From Periweissella ghanensis (lineage in GTDB: Bacteria > Bacillota > Bacilli > Lactobacillales > Lactobacillaceae): a DNA stretch of 64,000 nt. A program made the position numbers and the translations under genes. The notes beneath the pieces were generated by a model. That model was given only the letters and a program-made list of their open reading frames with translations. It did no database searches and was not told the origin of the DNA. Location: contig NZ_CAKKNT010000009.1 in the NCBI RefSeq assembly GCF_918814755.1, positions 1 through 64,000 on the forward strand. Direction: 5' to 3'. This document shows, one piece after another, positions 37,869 through 46,451 of the stretch (position 1 is its first letter; the number at the start of each line of letters is the position of its first letter).

Positions 37869-39248
37869 TCACTTCACTGGGAAGTTTTGCGTTAAATAAT
37901 CCGCAAAGTCTTCACGTAACATTTTCTGCATAATAATTTGATTTTCACCAACTAAATCAATGGTTGGGAAAAACGGTAAATATTTATAATAATCTAAACT
38001 AACAAATTCATATTGCTTTTGATCATCGATTAATTGATTTTGATAAGTTAACTGACCTTTATGGATATCAATTGCCATTTGTCGAAGTTGTAAATCACCA
38101 AAAACTTTCCCGCGAAAGCCGAGACCGACCATTGCAAATGAACTAACAAATTCGGCATTTTTATGAATTTCTTGGAGCAACCGTTTCAATTCTTTACCCT
38201 TTAATAGCGTCCGCATAACGTACATTTGGTGCGGTAAGATAGCTAATAAATCTGCCTTGGTTACAATTCCGGCTGGTAAATCTGCCAATACTAACCCGGT
38301 GGACAGCATGGCTGCCTCGACACCAGTTTTGTTAGTTAACATCGCAAACAAAGCATCCATAAAAGTATTATCAGCTTGCCGTAATGGGCTAGGTAATTCG
38401 GCGACTGTAGCCGCCCGCAATTGATTTAAGCCCGCATCTAGTAAACTTTGAATTTCATCAACATCACCTGTTTCGTCTGGTAATTCAGCGGTCGTAACTA
38501 ACCGCGCCACTTTACTAACGATTTTATGATTTTCAAGGGTTAAACTAATTTTCCCAATGTAGCGACCCCACTTACCAGCCGCTGCTAATAAGGTGTTATT
38601 AACCATTTCACCCCGTTCAAGGCGGTGATGGGTATGGGCACCAATAATTACATCGAGCATCGGAAACATTTTAGCTAAGCGGCGATCTTCGGGTAACCCT
38701 AAGTGCGACAATAAAATTATCACATCGGCCTGGACGCTAATTTCCGGTAAAATTGCTGCTAATATTGGGGCCACTTCACCAATCCCCCATTCACGTAACG
38801 GATATGCTTCGACAAAGGGGGCAGTCATACCAATCATGGCAACTTTGGTTCCATCAGGCATCACTTTATAAACCACTTCTTGACACCACGATGGTCGGTC
38901 ATCTGAACGTAAATCTTTAATATTGGCAACTGTTACCGGGAAATTTGCATCATTATACAAATTTTGTAACTTATCATGTTGCAAACTTAACCCTTCATTA
39001 TTCCCAATCGTAACTGCATCATACCCGATTTGATTTAACAGCTTAACATTCGCCCGACCAGCGGTTGCTTCGGTCAGTGGGTGCACCAAATCCATGGCAT
39101 CGCCAATATCAACGGTTAAGACCCCATTATCACCAAAACCTAAAATTGCTTTTTGCCCTGTTAAATACCGACGAATTTTAGGCCAGTTTTCAAAATGCGA
39201 ATGTAAATCATTTGTATGCATAATTGTGATGATGCTTTGTTCTGCCAT
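37869..39248 (-). CDS. Bifunctional metallophosphatase/5'-nucleotidase (YunD-like)
   Basis: A 459-aa protein. The N-terminal metallophosphoesterase domain has MHTNDLHSHFENW, VDIGDAMD, TIGNNEGLSL and IIGAHTHHRLERG; the C-terminal 5'-nucleotidase domain begins near PLRQADNTFMDAL. No secretion signal is present, so it acts in the cytoplasm. The ATG at 39248 has GGAGG 7 bases upstream; the frame is open to 39290. It heads yunD-yutD-HAD-TIGR01906. YunD-like proteins are thought to act on nucleotides or cyclic dinucleotide-related metabolites, but the substrate is open. Confidence 0.88.
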   Translation of the reverse strand: MAEQSIITIMHTNDLHSHFENWPKIRRYLTGQKAILGFGDNGVLTVDIGDAMDLVHPLTEATAGRANVKLLNQIGYDAVTIGNNEGLSLQHDKLQNLYNDANFPVTVANIKDLRSDDRPSWCQEVVYKVMPDGTKVAMIGMTAPFVEAYPLREWGIGEVAPILAAILPEISVQADVIILLSHLGLPEDRRLAKMFPMLDVIIGAHTHHRLERGEMVNNTLLAAAGKWGRYIGKISLTLENHKIVSKVARLVTTAELPDETGDVDEIQSLLDAGLNQLRAATVAELPSPLRQADNTFMDALFAMLTNKTGVEAAMLSTGLVLADLPAGIVTKADLLAILPHQMYVMRTLLKGKELKRLLQEIHKNAEFVSSFAMVGLGFRGKVFGDLQLRQMAIDIHKGQLTYQNQLIDDQKQYEFVSLDYYKYLPFFPTIDLVGENQIIMQKMLREDFADYLTQNFPVK

Positions 39249-39405
39249 GAAGCCGCCTCCAAGATTGATATTTACTATTATAACAGACAAACTAGTTGTT
39301 TGTTCTTTATCATTTTTTTCGTATATTTAAATAAATGTTTGAATTGGAACTTTTAATTTTATTGTAAATAAGATAGAATAACCTAGTGCGATGCACAAAT
39401 ACACA

Positions 39406-39492
39406 GGGTAGAATATTGCGCGTTAAGTGTTGTGGAAACGGAATGTGAGCCACAAACGAAGGATTTTTCCGCGGTGCAATATTCGCATTCAC
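39406..39492 (+). ncRNA. Tetrahydrofolate riboswitch aptamer
   Basis: The stretch closely follows the THF riboswitch pattern I recall from S. mutans folT leaders. The P2-type helix GAATATTGC (39411-39419) pairs exactly with GCAATATTC (39476-39484). GCGTTAAGTG follows, then stem TTGTGG (39430-39435) / CCACAA (39450-39455) with loop containing CGGAATGT, then ACGAAGGATTTTTCCGCGGTG. It lies directly upstream of folT, a folate S-component. The pairing is seen directly; the identity follows from known THF riboswitch sequences. Check: an Infernal search with RF01831. Confidence 0.88.
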
Positions 39493-39511
39493 TGTATTTT
39501 TCTTATATAGT

Positions 39512-39539
39512 GAAACCCTCCCAATTTTAGGAGGTTTTC
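39512..39539 (+). promoter_or_regulatory. SD-sequestering hairpin in the folT leader
   Basis: GAAACCCTCC (39512-39521) pairs with GGAGGTTTTC (39530-39539) across an 8-base loop with one mismatch, burying the folT Shine-Dalgarno. It lies 19 bases beyond the THF aptamer, so ligand binding may control ribosome access. Pairing seen; mechanism inferred. Confidence 0.6.
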
Positions 39540-39542
39540 AAC

Positions 39543-40085
39543 ATGAAAACATTGACGTTTGGATATACGAAATTATCCACCAAAGCAATTGCACTATTAG
39601 GTATTTTATGTGCCTTACAACTTATCATTAGTCGATTTACTTTTGGGACTAGTTTCCTTAAAATCGCCTTTACCTTTATTGTAATCACTTTGATTGCTAA
39701 ATGGTTTGGTCCGGTTTGGGGAACTTTAGTTGCCATTATTAACGACTACCTAGGGACATTGATCCAAGGTAGCCCTTTCTTCATCGGCTTTACGCTTTCA
39801 GCCATCATGGCGATGTTAATTTATGGGACCTTTTTTTATGGTCAAACCCACGTTAGCTGGTGGCGCGTAATTATCGCTAATTTTTTAGTTCTTTTAATTT
39901 CAGATGCTTTTTTAAATACGGCATCATTAATTATGATCTATCATTACACTGGGCATGCAGCAATTCAACTGATTGAATTACGTTGCTTTAAAGAACTAAT
40001 CATGTGGGTCATCGAAGCCCCTATTATTTACTTCATTATTAATAACCCGCAGCTTGAAAAGCTCCGTCAGCAAGCGCTTGGATAA
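39543..40085 (+). CDS. folT: Folate ECF transporter S-component FolT
   Basis: A 180-aa membrane protein with about six helices. The N-terminal ALLGILCALQLIISRFTFGTSFLKIAF and WFGPVWGTLVAIINDYLGTLI match FolT-type S-components that work with the shared EcfA/A'/T module encoded elsewhere. The THF riboswitch upstream supports folate as substrate. AGGAGG lies 8 bases before the ATG. Confidence 0.9.
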   Translation: MKTLTFGYTKLSTKAIALLGILCALQLIISRFTFGTSFLKIAFTFIVITLIAKWFGPVWGTLVAIINDYLGTLIQGSPFFIGFTLSAIMAMLIYGTFFYGQTHVSWWRVIIANFLVLLISDAFLNTASLIMIYHYTGHAAIQLIELRCFKELIMWVIEAPIIYFIINNPQLEKLRQQALG

Positions 40086-40103
40086 CTAAAATTTGAATAA
40101 ACT

Positions 40104-40141
40104 AAAACGCCGAACGAATTATTTTCGCTCGGCGTTTTTTT
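40104..40141 (+). terminator. Terminator after folT
   Basis: ACGCCGAACGAA and TTCGCTCGGCGT form an imperfect stem followed by seven or more T. Confidence 0.85.
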
Positions 40142-40151
40142 ATTGCTTTAA

Positions 40152-40192
40152 GGGCGAAAGACACGGTTTTTCAAAGCCGTGATGAAAGCCCA
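40152..40192 (+). repeat. Left-end imperfect palindrome of the tnpB element
   Basis: GGGC...GCCC as outer arms and CACGG (40162-40166)...CCGTG (40177-40181) as inner arms give the kind of hairpin found near IS200/IS605 ends. Confidence 0.6.
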
Positions 40193-40220
40193 TATCTTCA
40201 AATTATTTTTCCTTATAGTT

Positions 40221-40243
40221 CAGATTAAATATGTTATAATCTG
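40221..40243 (+). promoter_or_regulatory. tnpB promoter -10 inside an inverted repeat
   Basis: CAGATTA (40221-40227) and TAATCTG (40237-40243) form a 7-bp inverted repeat overlapping TATAAT (40235-40240), 34 bases before tnpB. It may be a tnpB promoter with an overlapping operator; no protein is proposed. Confidence 0.4.
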
Positions 40244-40273
40244 CCTATTCAAAGTAAAGGAATTGACGAAATC

Positions 40274-41620
40274 ATGCTTAACTTAACATCAACAACGGAA
40301 TATGTCTACGTCCGTCACTATCGTATCGTAACTACCCCAGCGTTGATGTTAAAGCATCAGCATGGGTTACACGTTCAAAATAAATTGCATAACTATGCCG
40401 TTAAATATTTGGAAAAAACATACGGACGTAAACACGTGTTACGCCCTTTCCCCAGAACTTTAACCGCTAAACAGTTTTTAGTTGCAGAAATCGCTCAAAA
40501 ATTTGCTAAAGATTGTTATGACTTAGATCGTTGGCAAGCTAATAAAATTGGCTTGCACTCGCAAGGAGCACGGTTGTTTTTGCTGACATTACTAACTAAT
40601 TTTAGCCAGTACCGCAAAACCTTGTTTAAAGCTTTTAAAATGAGTAGCCAAGAAAAGAGCGACTATAAAAATAATGAACATGGTAACAACACAAAGCATA
40701 GGTCGTGGTATCGTAAAGGTTCACTCAACTTCTTACGTAAAAACAACTCCTACAAAACGATTTCATTGCCGGATAACAAGCAAATTAAAGTGGTTTCAAA
40801 CCACGGTATTAAGATACAAGATTTTGGGGTACTACAAGTTGTTGAAAATATTAAAAACCTTGCTAATAAAACGATTGTGATTTCTAAATTAAAGCTAAAA
40901 GGCAATGGACACTACGAATTACAATTAGTGATTCGTGAACAAGTTACGCGTAAGCAACCTAATAGCAAAATCGGCGTTGATTGGAATATGAAAGATAATA
41001 AAATTTTTCATACTTCAGTGGATCAAACGTATTATCTTGCCACTGCGATTGCAGACCAAGCAGATTATTTAGAAGCCCAAATTAATACTTTAAAATCCAG
41101 ACGCGACAAACTGATTTGGTTGGGGGTCACTAGCCAACGGTTGATTAAGCTAAATCAGCAGATTAAATATTTAAATATTAAACGGACCAATATCTTGGAT
41201 GAAGCTTATAAAAAATTAGCACGGGCGCTGTTCCAAGCTACCGATTTAGTTGTTGTTGAACAACTCGATAGTAAGGAAATGCGGGCCGTAAAACGAACTA
41301 ATACGGGGTTAAACCGAAAACTCGCAAAAATCAAACCGTATCGGCTCATGGAATTAATTGAAATGCGAGCCAATAAAACTGGTAAAACGCTAGTTAAAGT
41401 TGATAGCTACAAGACTTCACAAGTCGAATATGGTACTGAATTTGAAGAAAAGCATTCTGTTACAGTCCGTGAATGGGTATCTAAATACACTGGTAATATG
41501 ATTTCACGAGATTTAAATGCCGCTAAAAATATTTTGGCATGGGGCTTATCTCCAGAAAAACACATCAAATTAAAAGACTACCCAGCAATTAAGCCAAGTA
41601 GTCTGGTTGCAATAAACTAG
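40274..41620 (+). CDS. tnpB: TnpB family RNA-guided nuclease, zinc finger lost
   Basis: A 448-aa OrfB/TnpB-like protein. RuvC residues appear intact: first Asp in IGVDWNMKDNK, Glu in LVVVEQLDSKEM, last Asp in SRDLNAAKNILAWG. Between the second and third motifs, where TnpB normally carries two CxxC zinc-binding pairs, this protein reads KTSQVEYGTEF and VSKYTGNMI, with no cysteine. The N-terminal domain is basic, with a helical bundle. TnpB proteins use an omega-RNA made from the 3' part of the element to cut DNA next to a short motif. Whether this variant still cuts is unknown. Confidence 0.88.
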   Translation: MLNLTSTTEYVYVRHYRIVTTPALMLKHQHGLHVQNKLHNYAVKYLEKTYGRKHVLRPFPRTLTAKQFLVAEIAQKFAKDCYDLDRWQANKIGLHSQGARLFLLTLLTNFSQYRKTLFKAFKMSSQEKSDYKNNEHGNNTKHRSWYRKGSLNFLRKNNSYKTISLPDNKQIKVVSNHGIKIQDFGVLQVVENIKNLANKTIVISKLKLKGNGHYELQLVIREQVTRKQPNSKIGVDWNMKDNKIFHTSVDQTYYLATAIADQADYLEAQINTLKSRRDKLIWLGVTSQRLIKLNQQIKYLNIKRTNILDEAYKKLARALFQATDLVVVEQLDSKEMRAVKRTNTGLNRKLAKIKPYRLMELIEMRANKTGKTLVKVDSYKTSQVEYGTEFEEKHSVTVREWVSKYTGNMISRDLNAAKNILAWGLSPEKHIKLKDYPAIKPSSLVAIN

Positions 41621-41815
41621 TTTTAAGATAGGCGAGACAGAACCTAGTCGTCTTGAAAGGCTTTGAGGACGGATATGTGCGTATCACTTTGAGCGTGCAA
41701 AACAAGTGCGATATATCCAACGAGTTCCAATGTGGAAACCACTCGCGAGAGTGCATTGCCTAAACGTTTTCAATTAAAAATTGAAGCTCGTTCATGCATG
41801 GACGAGTGGTTCACA
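41621..41815 (+). ncRNA. Candidate omega-RNA / structured right end
   Basis: Immediately after the tnpB stop lies a 195-base stretch of dense stems: GGATAT (41671-41676)/ATATCC (41713-41718) enclosing CACTT (41685-41689)/AAGTG (41704-41708); TTCC/GGAA (41725-41737); CACTC-GCGA-GAGTG (41740-41753); TTCAATT/AATTGAA (41769-41785); and a near-perfect palindrome at 41787-41806. AACCACTCG (41737-41745) is complementary to CGAGTGGTT (41803-41811), a long-range pairing of the kind that folds the omega-RNA scaffold end. Coding potential is nil. Identity as omega-RNA follows from position and structure. Confidence 0.6.
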
Positions 41816-41822
41816 TTGCTAA

Positions 41823-43328
41823 CTAGTTAAGTCCATAAACTTTACGATAAATTTTAGTTTGTAATGCCAACCAATATTGTGGATTCAAACTTTCACCAGT
41901 AGCATCTTCTAAGATGGCTTGGGGTGTTTTAGACGCTCCATATTGCCAAATATATTCCTTTCGCCAGTTAAAGATTGGTGTATAATCTTGACTGGCAAAA
42001 ATAGCTGGTAAATCCAAATCTTGTTCCATCTTATTAAAGAATTGGGCGGCATACAAGTGACCCAAGGCATAACTTGGGAAGTAGCCAAAATCCCCACCAG
42101 CCCAGTGAATATCTTGTAAAATTCCGACTAAATCATTTTCAGGTTCAATACCAAGGTACTCTAAATATTTAGCATTCCAAAGCGCTGGTAAATCATTAAC
42201 ATCGACATTATCATTAAAAATCGCTTTTTCAATTTCATACCGAATAATAATGTGTAATGGATAAGTTAATGGATCGGCTTCGGTTCGAATTAACGTTGGC
42301 TTGGTAACCATCCAAGCACGATAGAATGTATCAAAATCAATATCAGCAAAGGTTGCACCAGTATAAGCTTGTAAGCGAGGATATTCATTACGCCAGAAAT
42401 CTTCTGAACGGCCCATCATCACTTCATTAAATAATGATTGGGATTCATGGATACTCATAGCAAGATCTTTTTCAAACGGCGTGTAATCAAATTCGGGGCT
42501 AATATTTTGTTCAAATAATCCATGACCAGCTTCGTGTAAAATTCCTAATACCGCCATTTGGAAGTCATGTTCATCCCATCGGGTTGTAATCCGGGCATCG
42601 TTACGATTCATTGCTTCCATAAAGGGATGAATCGTATCATCAAGCCGGCCCTTCTTCAATGAATAACCTAATTTTTGAGCTAATTCCATTGAAAAATCAC
42701 TTTGATTTTGTTTTGAAACAAAGCGACTAAGAATCTGATTGTCAGGCGCTTCACCAAGGGCTAATTGGGCTTGTAATTCGCTTAAGCCGGCCTTTACCTC
42801 ACCAAAAACTTGATCAAGTTTAGCCACAGTTAAACCTGGTTCATATTGATCTAGTAAAACATCATATGGGGTTGCCGCACTACCTTGATCCCAAAGACCA
42901 ATAAATTGTTTTTTGTACGCAATAATTTGGGCTAAGTATGGGGCAAAAATTGCAAAATCTTTGGCTTCGCGTGCCTTAGTCCAAGCATCTTGGGCTAAGG
43001 AAGTAATTTTTTGATATTCAATAAAATCTTTAGCCGGAATTTTGGCATTTAAATCATATTTCTTACGTTCATGAATTACTAGTTGTTGCCCTAAGTCTGA
43101 AAGTTCAGTTGGATGTGCTTCAAAGTACGTTAACATATCCGCATATTCAGACCCAGTTTGGAGTTCAAAGCTTTTTCCAGCTAGGTAACTTAATAATTCA
43201 GCCCGAAATGGTGCGGCATCTTCAGGCATGCCTGTCAATGAATCCCATCCCAAAAGGGCTTGGTTTTCTTCTAATAATGAAATTTCTTTTAAAACTGCGC
43301 GCAGGTCAGCTTCCGTATATTTTCCCAC
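41823..43328 (-). CDS. M32 family carboxypeptidase
   Basis: Metallocarboxypeptidase of 501 aa (thermostable carboxypeptidase 1/YpwA family). The HEAGH zinc motif lies in LGILHEAGHGLFEQNI near residue 265, followed by the ESQSLFNE glutamate ligand motif. The conserved HPF of the family is seen in TIHPFMEA and a DXRXT-like DARITTRW. It cleaves C-terminal residues from peptides. A promoter is not obvious. The TnpB element ends at its 3' side without damaging the frame. Confidence 0.93.
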   Translation of the reverse strand: MGKYTEADLRAVLKEISLLEENQALLGWDSLTGMPEDAAPFRAELLSYLAGKSFELQTGSEYADMLTYFEAHPTELSDLGQQLVIHERKKYDLNAKIPAKDFIEYQKITSLAQDAWTKAREAKDFAIFAPYLAQIIAYKKQFIGLWDQGSAATPYDVLLDQYEPGLTVAKLDQVFGEVKAGLSELQAQLALGEAPDNQILSRFVSKQNQSDFSMELAQKLGYSLKKGRLDDTIHPFMEAMNRNDARITTRWDEHDFQMAVLGILHEAGHGLFEQNISPEFDYTPFEKDLAMSIHESQSLFNEVMMGRSEDFWRNEYPRLQAYTGATFADIDFDTFYRAWMVTKPTLIRTEADPLTYPLHIIIRYEIEKAIFNDNVDVNDLPALWNAKYLEYLGIEPENDLVGILQDIHWAGGDFGYFPSYALGHLYAAQFFNKMEQDLDLPAIFASQDYTPIFNWRKEYIWQYGASKTPQAILEDATGESLNPQYWLALQTKIYRKVYGLN

Positions 43329-43382
43329 AATACTTCCTCACTTTTAAATTAAGATATTCTCATTTTATCATATTTAGTCACA

Positions 43383-43413
43383 AAAAAAGCATGCAATTAT
43401 GCATGCTTTTTTA
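43383..43413 (-). terminator. Terminator after ackA
   Basis: AAAAAAGCATGCA-ATTA-TGCATGCTTTTTT, a strong stem with flanking A and T runs, just after the ackA stop on the minus strand. Confidence 0.92.
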
Positions 43414-43414
43414 A

Positions 43415-44605
43415 TTATTTGTTTTTAAGTGCTTCAACGTCACGAGCAATCATTAATTCTTCGTTAGTAGGAATCAAGAATGCTTTAACAGTTGAGTCGT
43501 CAGTTGAAATTTCACGTTCAACACCACGGACGTTGTTCTTTTCAGCGTCAATCGCCACGTTGAAGAAGGCCAAGCGTTCAGTAATTGCTTCACGCACGTT
43601 AGCTGCGTTTTCACCGATACCGGCAGTAAAGGTAATCGCATCAACGCCACCCATTTCAGCAATGTATTGACCAACATATTTAACAACACTATTAATAAAC
43701 ATATCGATTGCTAAAGCAGCGTGGTCGTTAGTATCAACAACGTCTTCTAAATCACGCATATCTGATGAAATTGTTGAAACTCCAAGTAAACCTGATTTAG
43801 AGTTAAGGATTTTCAACATTTCTTCATTTGATAAGCCTTCGTGTTCTTGGATGTAGTAAACCAATGATGGATCAACATCCCCTGAACGAGTAGCCATTGT
43901 AACCCCAGCAAGTGGTGTGAAGCCCATTGAAGTATCAAATGACTTACCGTCTTTAACGGCTGTAATTGAAGCACCGGCACCAAGGTGTAAAGTGATAATC
44001 TTCAAATCTTCAAGTGGTTTACCCATCAAAGCAGCTGTCCGTTCGGCAACGTAACGGTGTGAAGTACCGTGAGCACCATACTTACGAGCACCGTAACGTG
44101 TGTAGTATTGGTATGGTAAGGCGTATAAGTAGTTAACCTTTGGCATTGTTTGGTGGAATGCAGTATCAAAGACCGCAACAGAAACGGCGTTTGGTAAAAG
44201 CTTCTTGAAAACACGAATTCCCATGGCGTTAGCTGGGTTGTGTAATGGTGCATAATCTGCTAAACGATCAATTTTTGACAATACTTCATCATCAACAACA
44301 ACTGAATGGTTAAACCATTCCCCACCGGCAACGACCCGGTGACCAACACCAGTGATGTCTTCGAAGTCTGCAATAATATTTAAGTCCAAAAGTGCATCCA
44401 AAATCTTTTTGATTGCAACTTCGTGATCTTCAATATCTTCAACTGTTTCAAACTTTTGACCGTCACCATATTTAACAGTTACGATTGAATCGTTTAAACC
44501 AATTCGTTCCACTTGTCCTTTTGCGATAACTTCTTCAGCAGGCATTTCAAGTAATTGAAATTTTAAAGATGATGAACCTGCGTTTACTGCCATTGTTTTT
44601 GCCAT
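43415..44605 (-). CDS. ackA: Acetate kinase
   Basis: Acetate/acetyl-phosphate kinase of 396 aa, giving ATP from acetyl phosphate. Motifs: MAVNAGSSSLKFQLL at the N-terminus, VGHRVVAGGEWF, FDTAFHQTMP, YGAHGTSHRYV, LHLGAGASITAV and TFTAGIGENAANVRE. The ATG at 44605 follows AAGGAG; an upstream in-frame ATG at 44653 lies inside the ytxK gene and is not the start. It follows ytxK by 29 bp, the Firmicute order. Confidence 0.97.
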   Translation of the reverse strand: MAKTMAVNAGSSSLKFQLLEMPAEEVIAKGQVERIGLNDSIVTVKYGDGQKFETVEDIEDHEVAIKKILDALLDLNIIADFEDITGVGHRVVAGGEWFNHSVVVDDEVLSKIDRLADYAPLHNPANAMGIRVFKKLLPNAVSVAVFDTAFHQTMPKVNYLYALPYQYYTRYGARKYGAHGTSHRYVAERTAALMGKPLEDLKIITLHLGAGASITAVKDGKSFDTSMGFTPLAGVTMATRSGDVDPSLVYYIQEHEGLSNEEMLKILNSKSGLLGVSTISSDMRDLEDVVDTNDHAALAIDMFINSVVKYVGQYIAEMGGVDAITFTAGIGENAANVREAITERLAFFNVAIDAEKNNVRGVEREISTDDSTVKAFLIPTNEELMIARDVEALKNK

Positions 44606-44634
44606 TTTTACGGCTCCTTTTATTTTGTGATAAT

Positions 44635-45588
44635 TTATAACGTAGTAATCCATTGATCAAGTTCAATGAAAAACTGCGGTAATGCCTCTTTTGATTTCAA
44701 AGCGGGGACTTGCGCCAACAAAACTTGTTCTACTTGTTGGGCATGACCACCATGCCGTTGCACAATTAACAGTGCTTTAGCTGCTTTTTCATTTTTAAAT
44801 GTTGATGGGGCAAACTTAATAATCCCTTGGACATAAACTGCTTGTGTAAGCGCGCCTAAGAAATCAACTGTGGTCGTCGTTTCTAAGATATTACTTGGCA
44901 CGACATACACTGCGACCCCCGCCGGTTTTAAAGCTTGGTTTGCCGCACTGATAATTTGATTATCAGCACCAACCGTTTCAAGATGATGCACAACGGGAAT
45001 ATCAGCAACGACAAAATCAGCTGCTGGTAATTCAACTTCCCGAGCATCCCCTTCAATTAAGTTACCATTGATGTGTTGTAAATCAAAGCTAATGCCAGTT
45101 AAGGCTAACAAGGTATCATCAATTTCTACCCCGGTTACATTACCTAACTGATTATTTGCTTTTAAATAATTAGCAACCATTGCCAATAAATTCCCGATCC
45201 CAACAGTTGGGTCGAGTATATCAACTTTAACACCTGGTTTAACCATTTTAGCAACGATATACGCCACTAAAGTCGCAATTGAATCTGGTGTTTGATGGTG
45301 CGTAGCCTGAATATTATCGACTTGTACAGCTCGTAGATAAGCTAACCCAATCCCACGCCGAATCTCATCATCACTATACTTTGCTAAATTTATGCCATTG
45401 AGTAAAGTTTTTAACCGTGTTGCAACATTCGCCGATGGCTGATCATTTTCAACTTGGATGTTTTTTTGTAAAACATCTTCACAAATTTCAATTAACGCTT
45501 CAAGATATGAGCTATCTAAATCTTCTGCCAATAATTGGCTGGCTTGATCAAGTACTCGATATAATTCTTCAACTTGTGCTTGCTCCAA
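44635..45588 (-). CDS. ytxK: Class I SAM-dependent methyltransferase, YtxK family
   Basis: A 317-aa protein related to N6-adenine DNA methylases, with the SAM-binding VDILDPTVGIGNLLAMV, TGVEIDDTLLAL and the motif IV equivalent reading FVVADIPVVHH instead of NPPY. That change makes adenine methylation doubtful, as in other YtxK proteins. It lies between the comG operon and ackA, as in B. subtilis and lactobacilli. Confidence 0.88.
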   Translation of the reverse strand: MEQAQVEELYRVLDQASQLLAEDLDSSYLEALIEICEDVLQKNIQVENDQPSANVATRLKTLLNGINLAKYSDDEIRRGIGLAYLRAVQVDNIQATHHQTPDSIATLVAYIVAKMVKPGVKVDILDPTVGIGNLLAMVANYLKANNQLGNVTGVEIDDTLLALTGISFDLQHINGNLIEGDAREVELPAADFVVADIPVVHHLETVGADNQIISAANQALKPAGVAVYVVPSNILETTTTVDFLGALTQAVYVQGIIKFAPSTFKNEKAAKALLIVQRHGGHAQQVEQVLLAQVPALKSKEALPQFFIELDQWITTL

Positions 45589-45673
45589 TTACGCACCTCC
45601 TATCTTTATTAATTTTAATTGACTTAAACTTAATTGTTACATTCGATATTTTACCACATAAAAGCCCTACAAT

Positions 45674-46009
45674 CTATGCTTCTAGTCGTTGTGGTAGAAT
45701 AAATTTTCGTTCAATTGGCTCACGATTATTAATTATAAAAATTATCGTATCATTATCAACTTGTATATCCATACCTTGCAGTCTAAATTCGCGTTGGTGA
45801 TTACCCGCTAATCTTTGGATGAAAATTTCATTCTCAGCAATTTTTAGTTTGTAACTCAGCGTAATTTGTTGATATAGGTCGATTTGTTTTTGATAATTAT
45901 ACCCTTGCCACAACTGCATACCACCAATCAGGACTAAAACGACCACTAAAATTCCCAATGCAAAGCCTGGACTATGTCGCTTTTTTTGTAATTGCCAAGT
46001 AAGCTTCAT
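45674..46009 (-). CDS. comGG: ComGG-like late competence protein
   Basis: A 111-aa minor pseudopilin-like protein, last gene of the comG series. An N-terminal hydrophobic helix (FALGILVVVLVLIGGMQLW) follows a short basic start MKLTWQLQKK. The ATG at 46009 is preferred for the GGAGG 5 bases upstream; longer in-frame starts lie inside comGF. It overlaps comGF by 38 bp. Assignment rests mainly on position, size and topology, because ComGG is poorly conserved. Confidence 0.75.
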   Translation of the reverse strand: MKLTWQLQKKRHSPGFALGILVVVLVLIGGMQLWQGYNYQKQIDLYQQITLSYKLKIAENEIFIQRLAGNHQREFRLQGMDIQVDNDTIIFIINNREPIERKFILPQRLEA

Positions 46010-46451
46010 TCGTTCCTCCATCGATATACTCAACCGCCATCCAAATACGGTGCCCGCGTTTTTCAAATTGAACTTTTTTAACGTGATATACAATTGGCAT
46101 ATAGCCCCCAGCTACCCCACTCAAATATAAGGTGTGCGTGGATTTAGTTAACTTCAATAGATATTCTTTGGGTTCTGGTGAACTAGCATCCAGCTTACGC
46201 ATTAATTTTAGCGTATGGCCATCATCTACAATTTCAACCCATTTAAACGATTGGTCGGATTCTTCTAAGGCTGAAATCATATTTTGCCACGTTAAATTCA
46301 CGGGGGTAACTAAGACTGGCTGGGCTTTTAAATTTGGAAGTGCAAACTGTAAGATGGTCATAATGATACTAACCAATATTAAACCAACACAAGCCTCAAT
46401 TAGGGTGAAGGCTGGTTGGTGATTGTAAGGCCGCTTGTAATTTTTCATCAC
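45972..46451 (-). CDS. comGF: ComGF-like minor pseudopilin
   Basis: A 159-aa protein with a type IV pilin N-terminal motif, AFTLIEACVGLILVSIIMTI, after a short basic leader (KRPYNHQP). The rest is consistent with the ComGF domain (ESDQSFKWVEIVDDG, LYLSGVAGGY). It overlaps comGE by 56 bp. The pseudopilus brings DNA to the membrane during transformation. Confidence 0.85.
   Translation of the reverse strand: MMKNYKRPYNHQPAFTLIEACVGLILVSIIMTILQFALPNLKAQPVLVTPVNLTWQNMISALEESDQSFKWVEIVDDGHTLKLMRKLDASSPEPKEYLLKLTKSTHTLYLSGVAGGYMPIVYHVKKVQFEKRGHRIWMAVEYIDGGTNEAYLAITKKAT

Larger units (their letters stand above)
40150..41815 (+). mobile_element. Solitary IS200/IS605-superfamily tnpB element (IS1341-like)
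   Basis: The element comprises a left-end hairpin region (about 40152-40194), tnpB (40274-41620) and a structured right end (about 41621-41815). No Y1 or serine transposase gene (tnpA) is adjacent. It lies between the folT terminator and the 3' end of an M32 carboxypeptidase gene. Exact ends are estimated from the outermost hairpins and are not certain. Confidence 0.75.

Noticed and set aside
40274-41620. TnpB gene as a pseudogene
   Set aside because: The frame is complete, the RuvC residues are kept and a ribosome site is present; only the zinc finger differs.
44606-44653. Longer N-terminus for AckA
   Set aside because: It would overlap ytxK and adds residues not seen in acetate kinases; the AAGGAG site fits the ATG at 44605.
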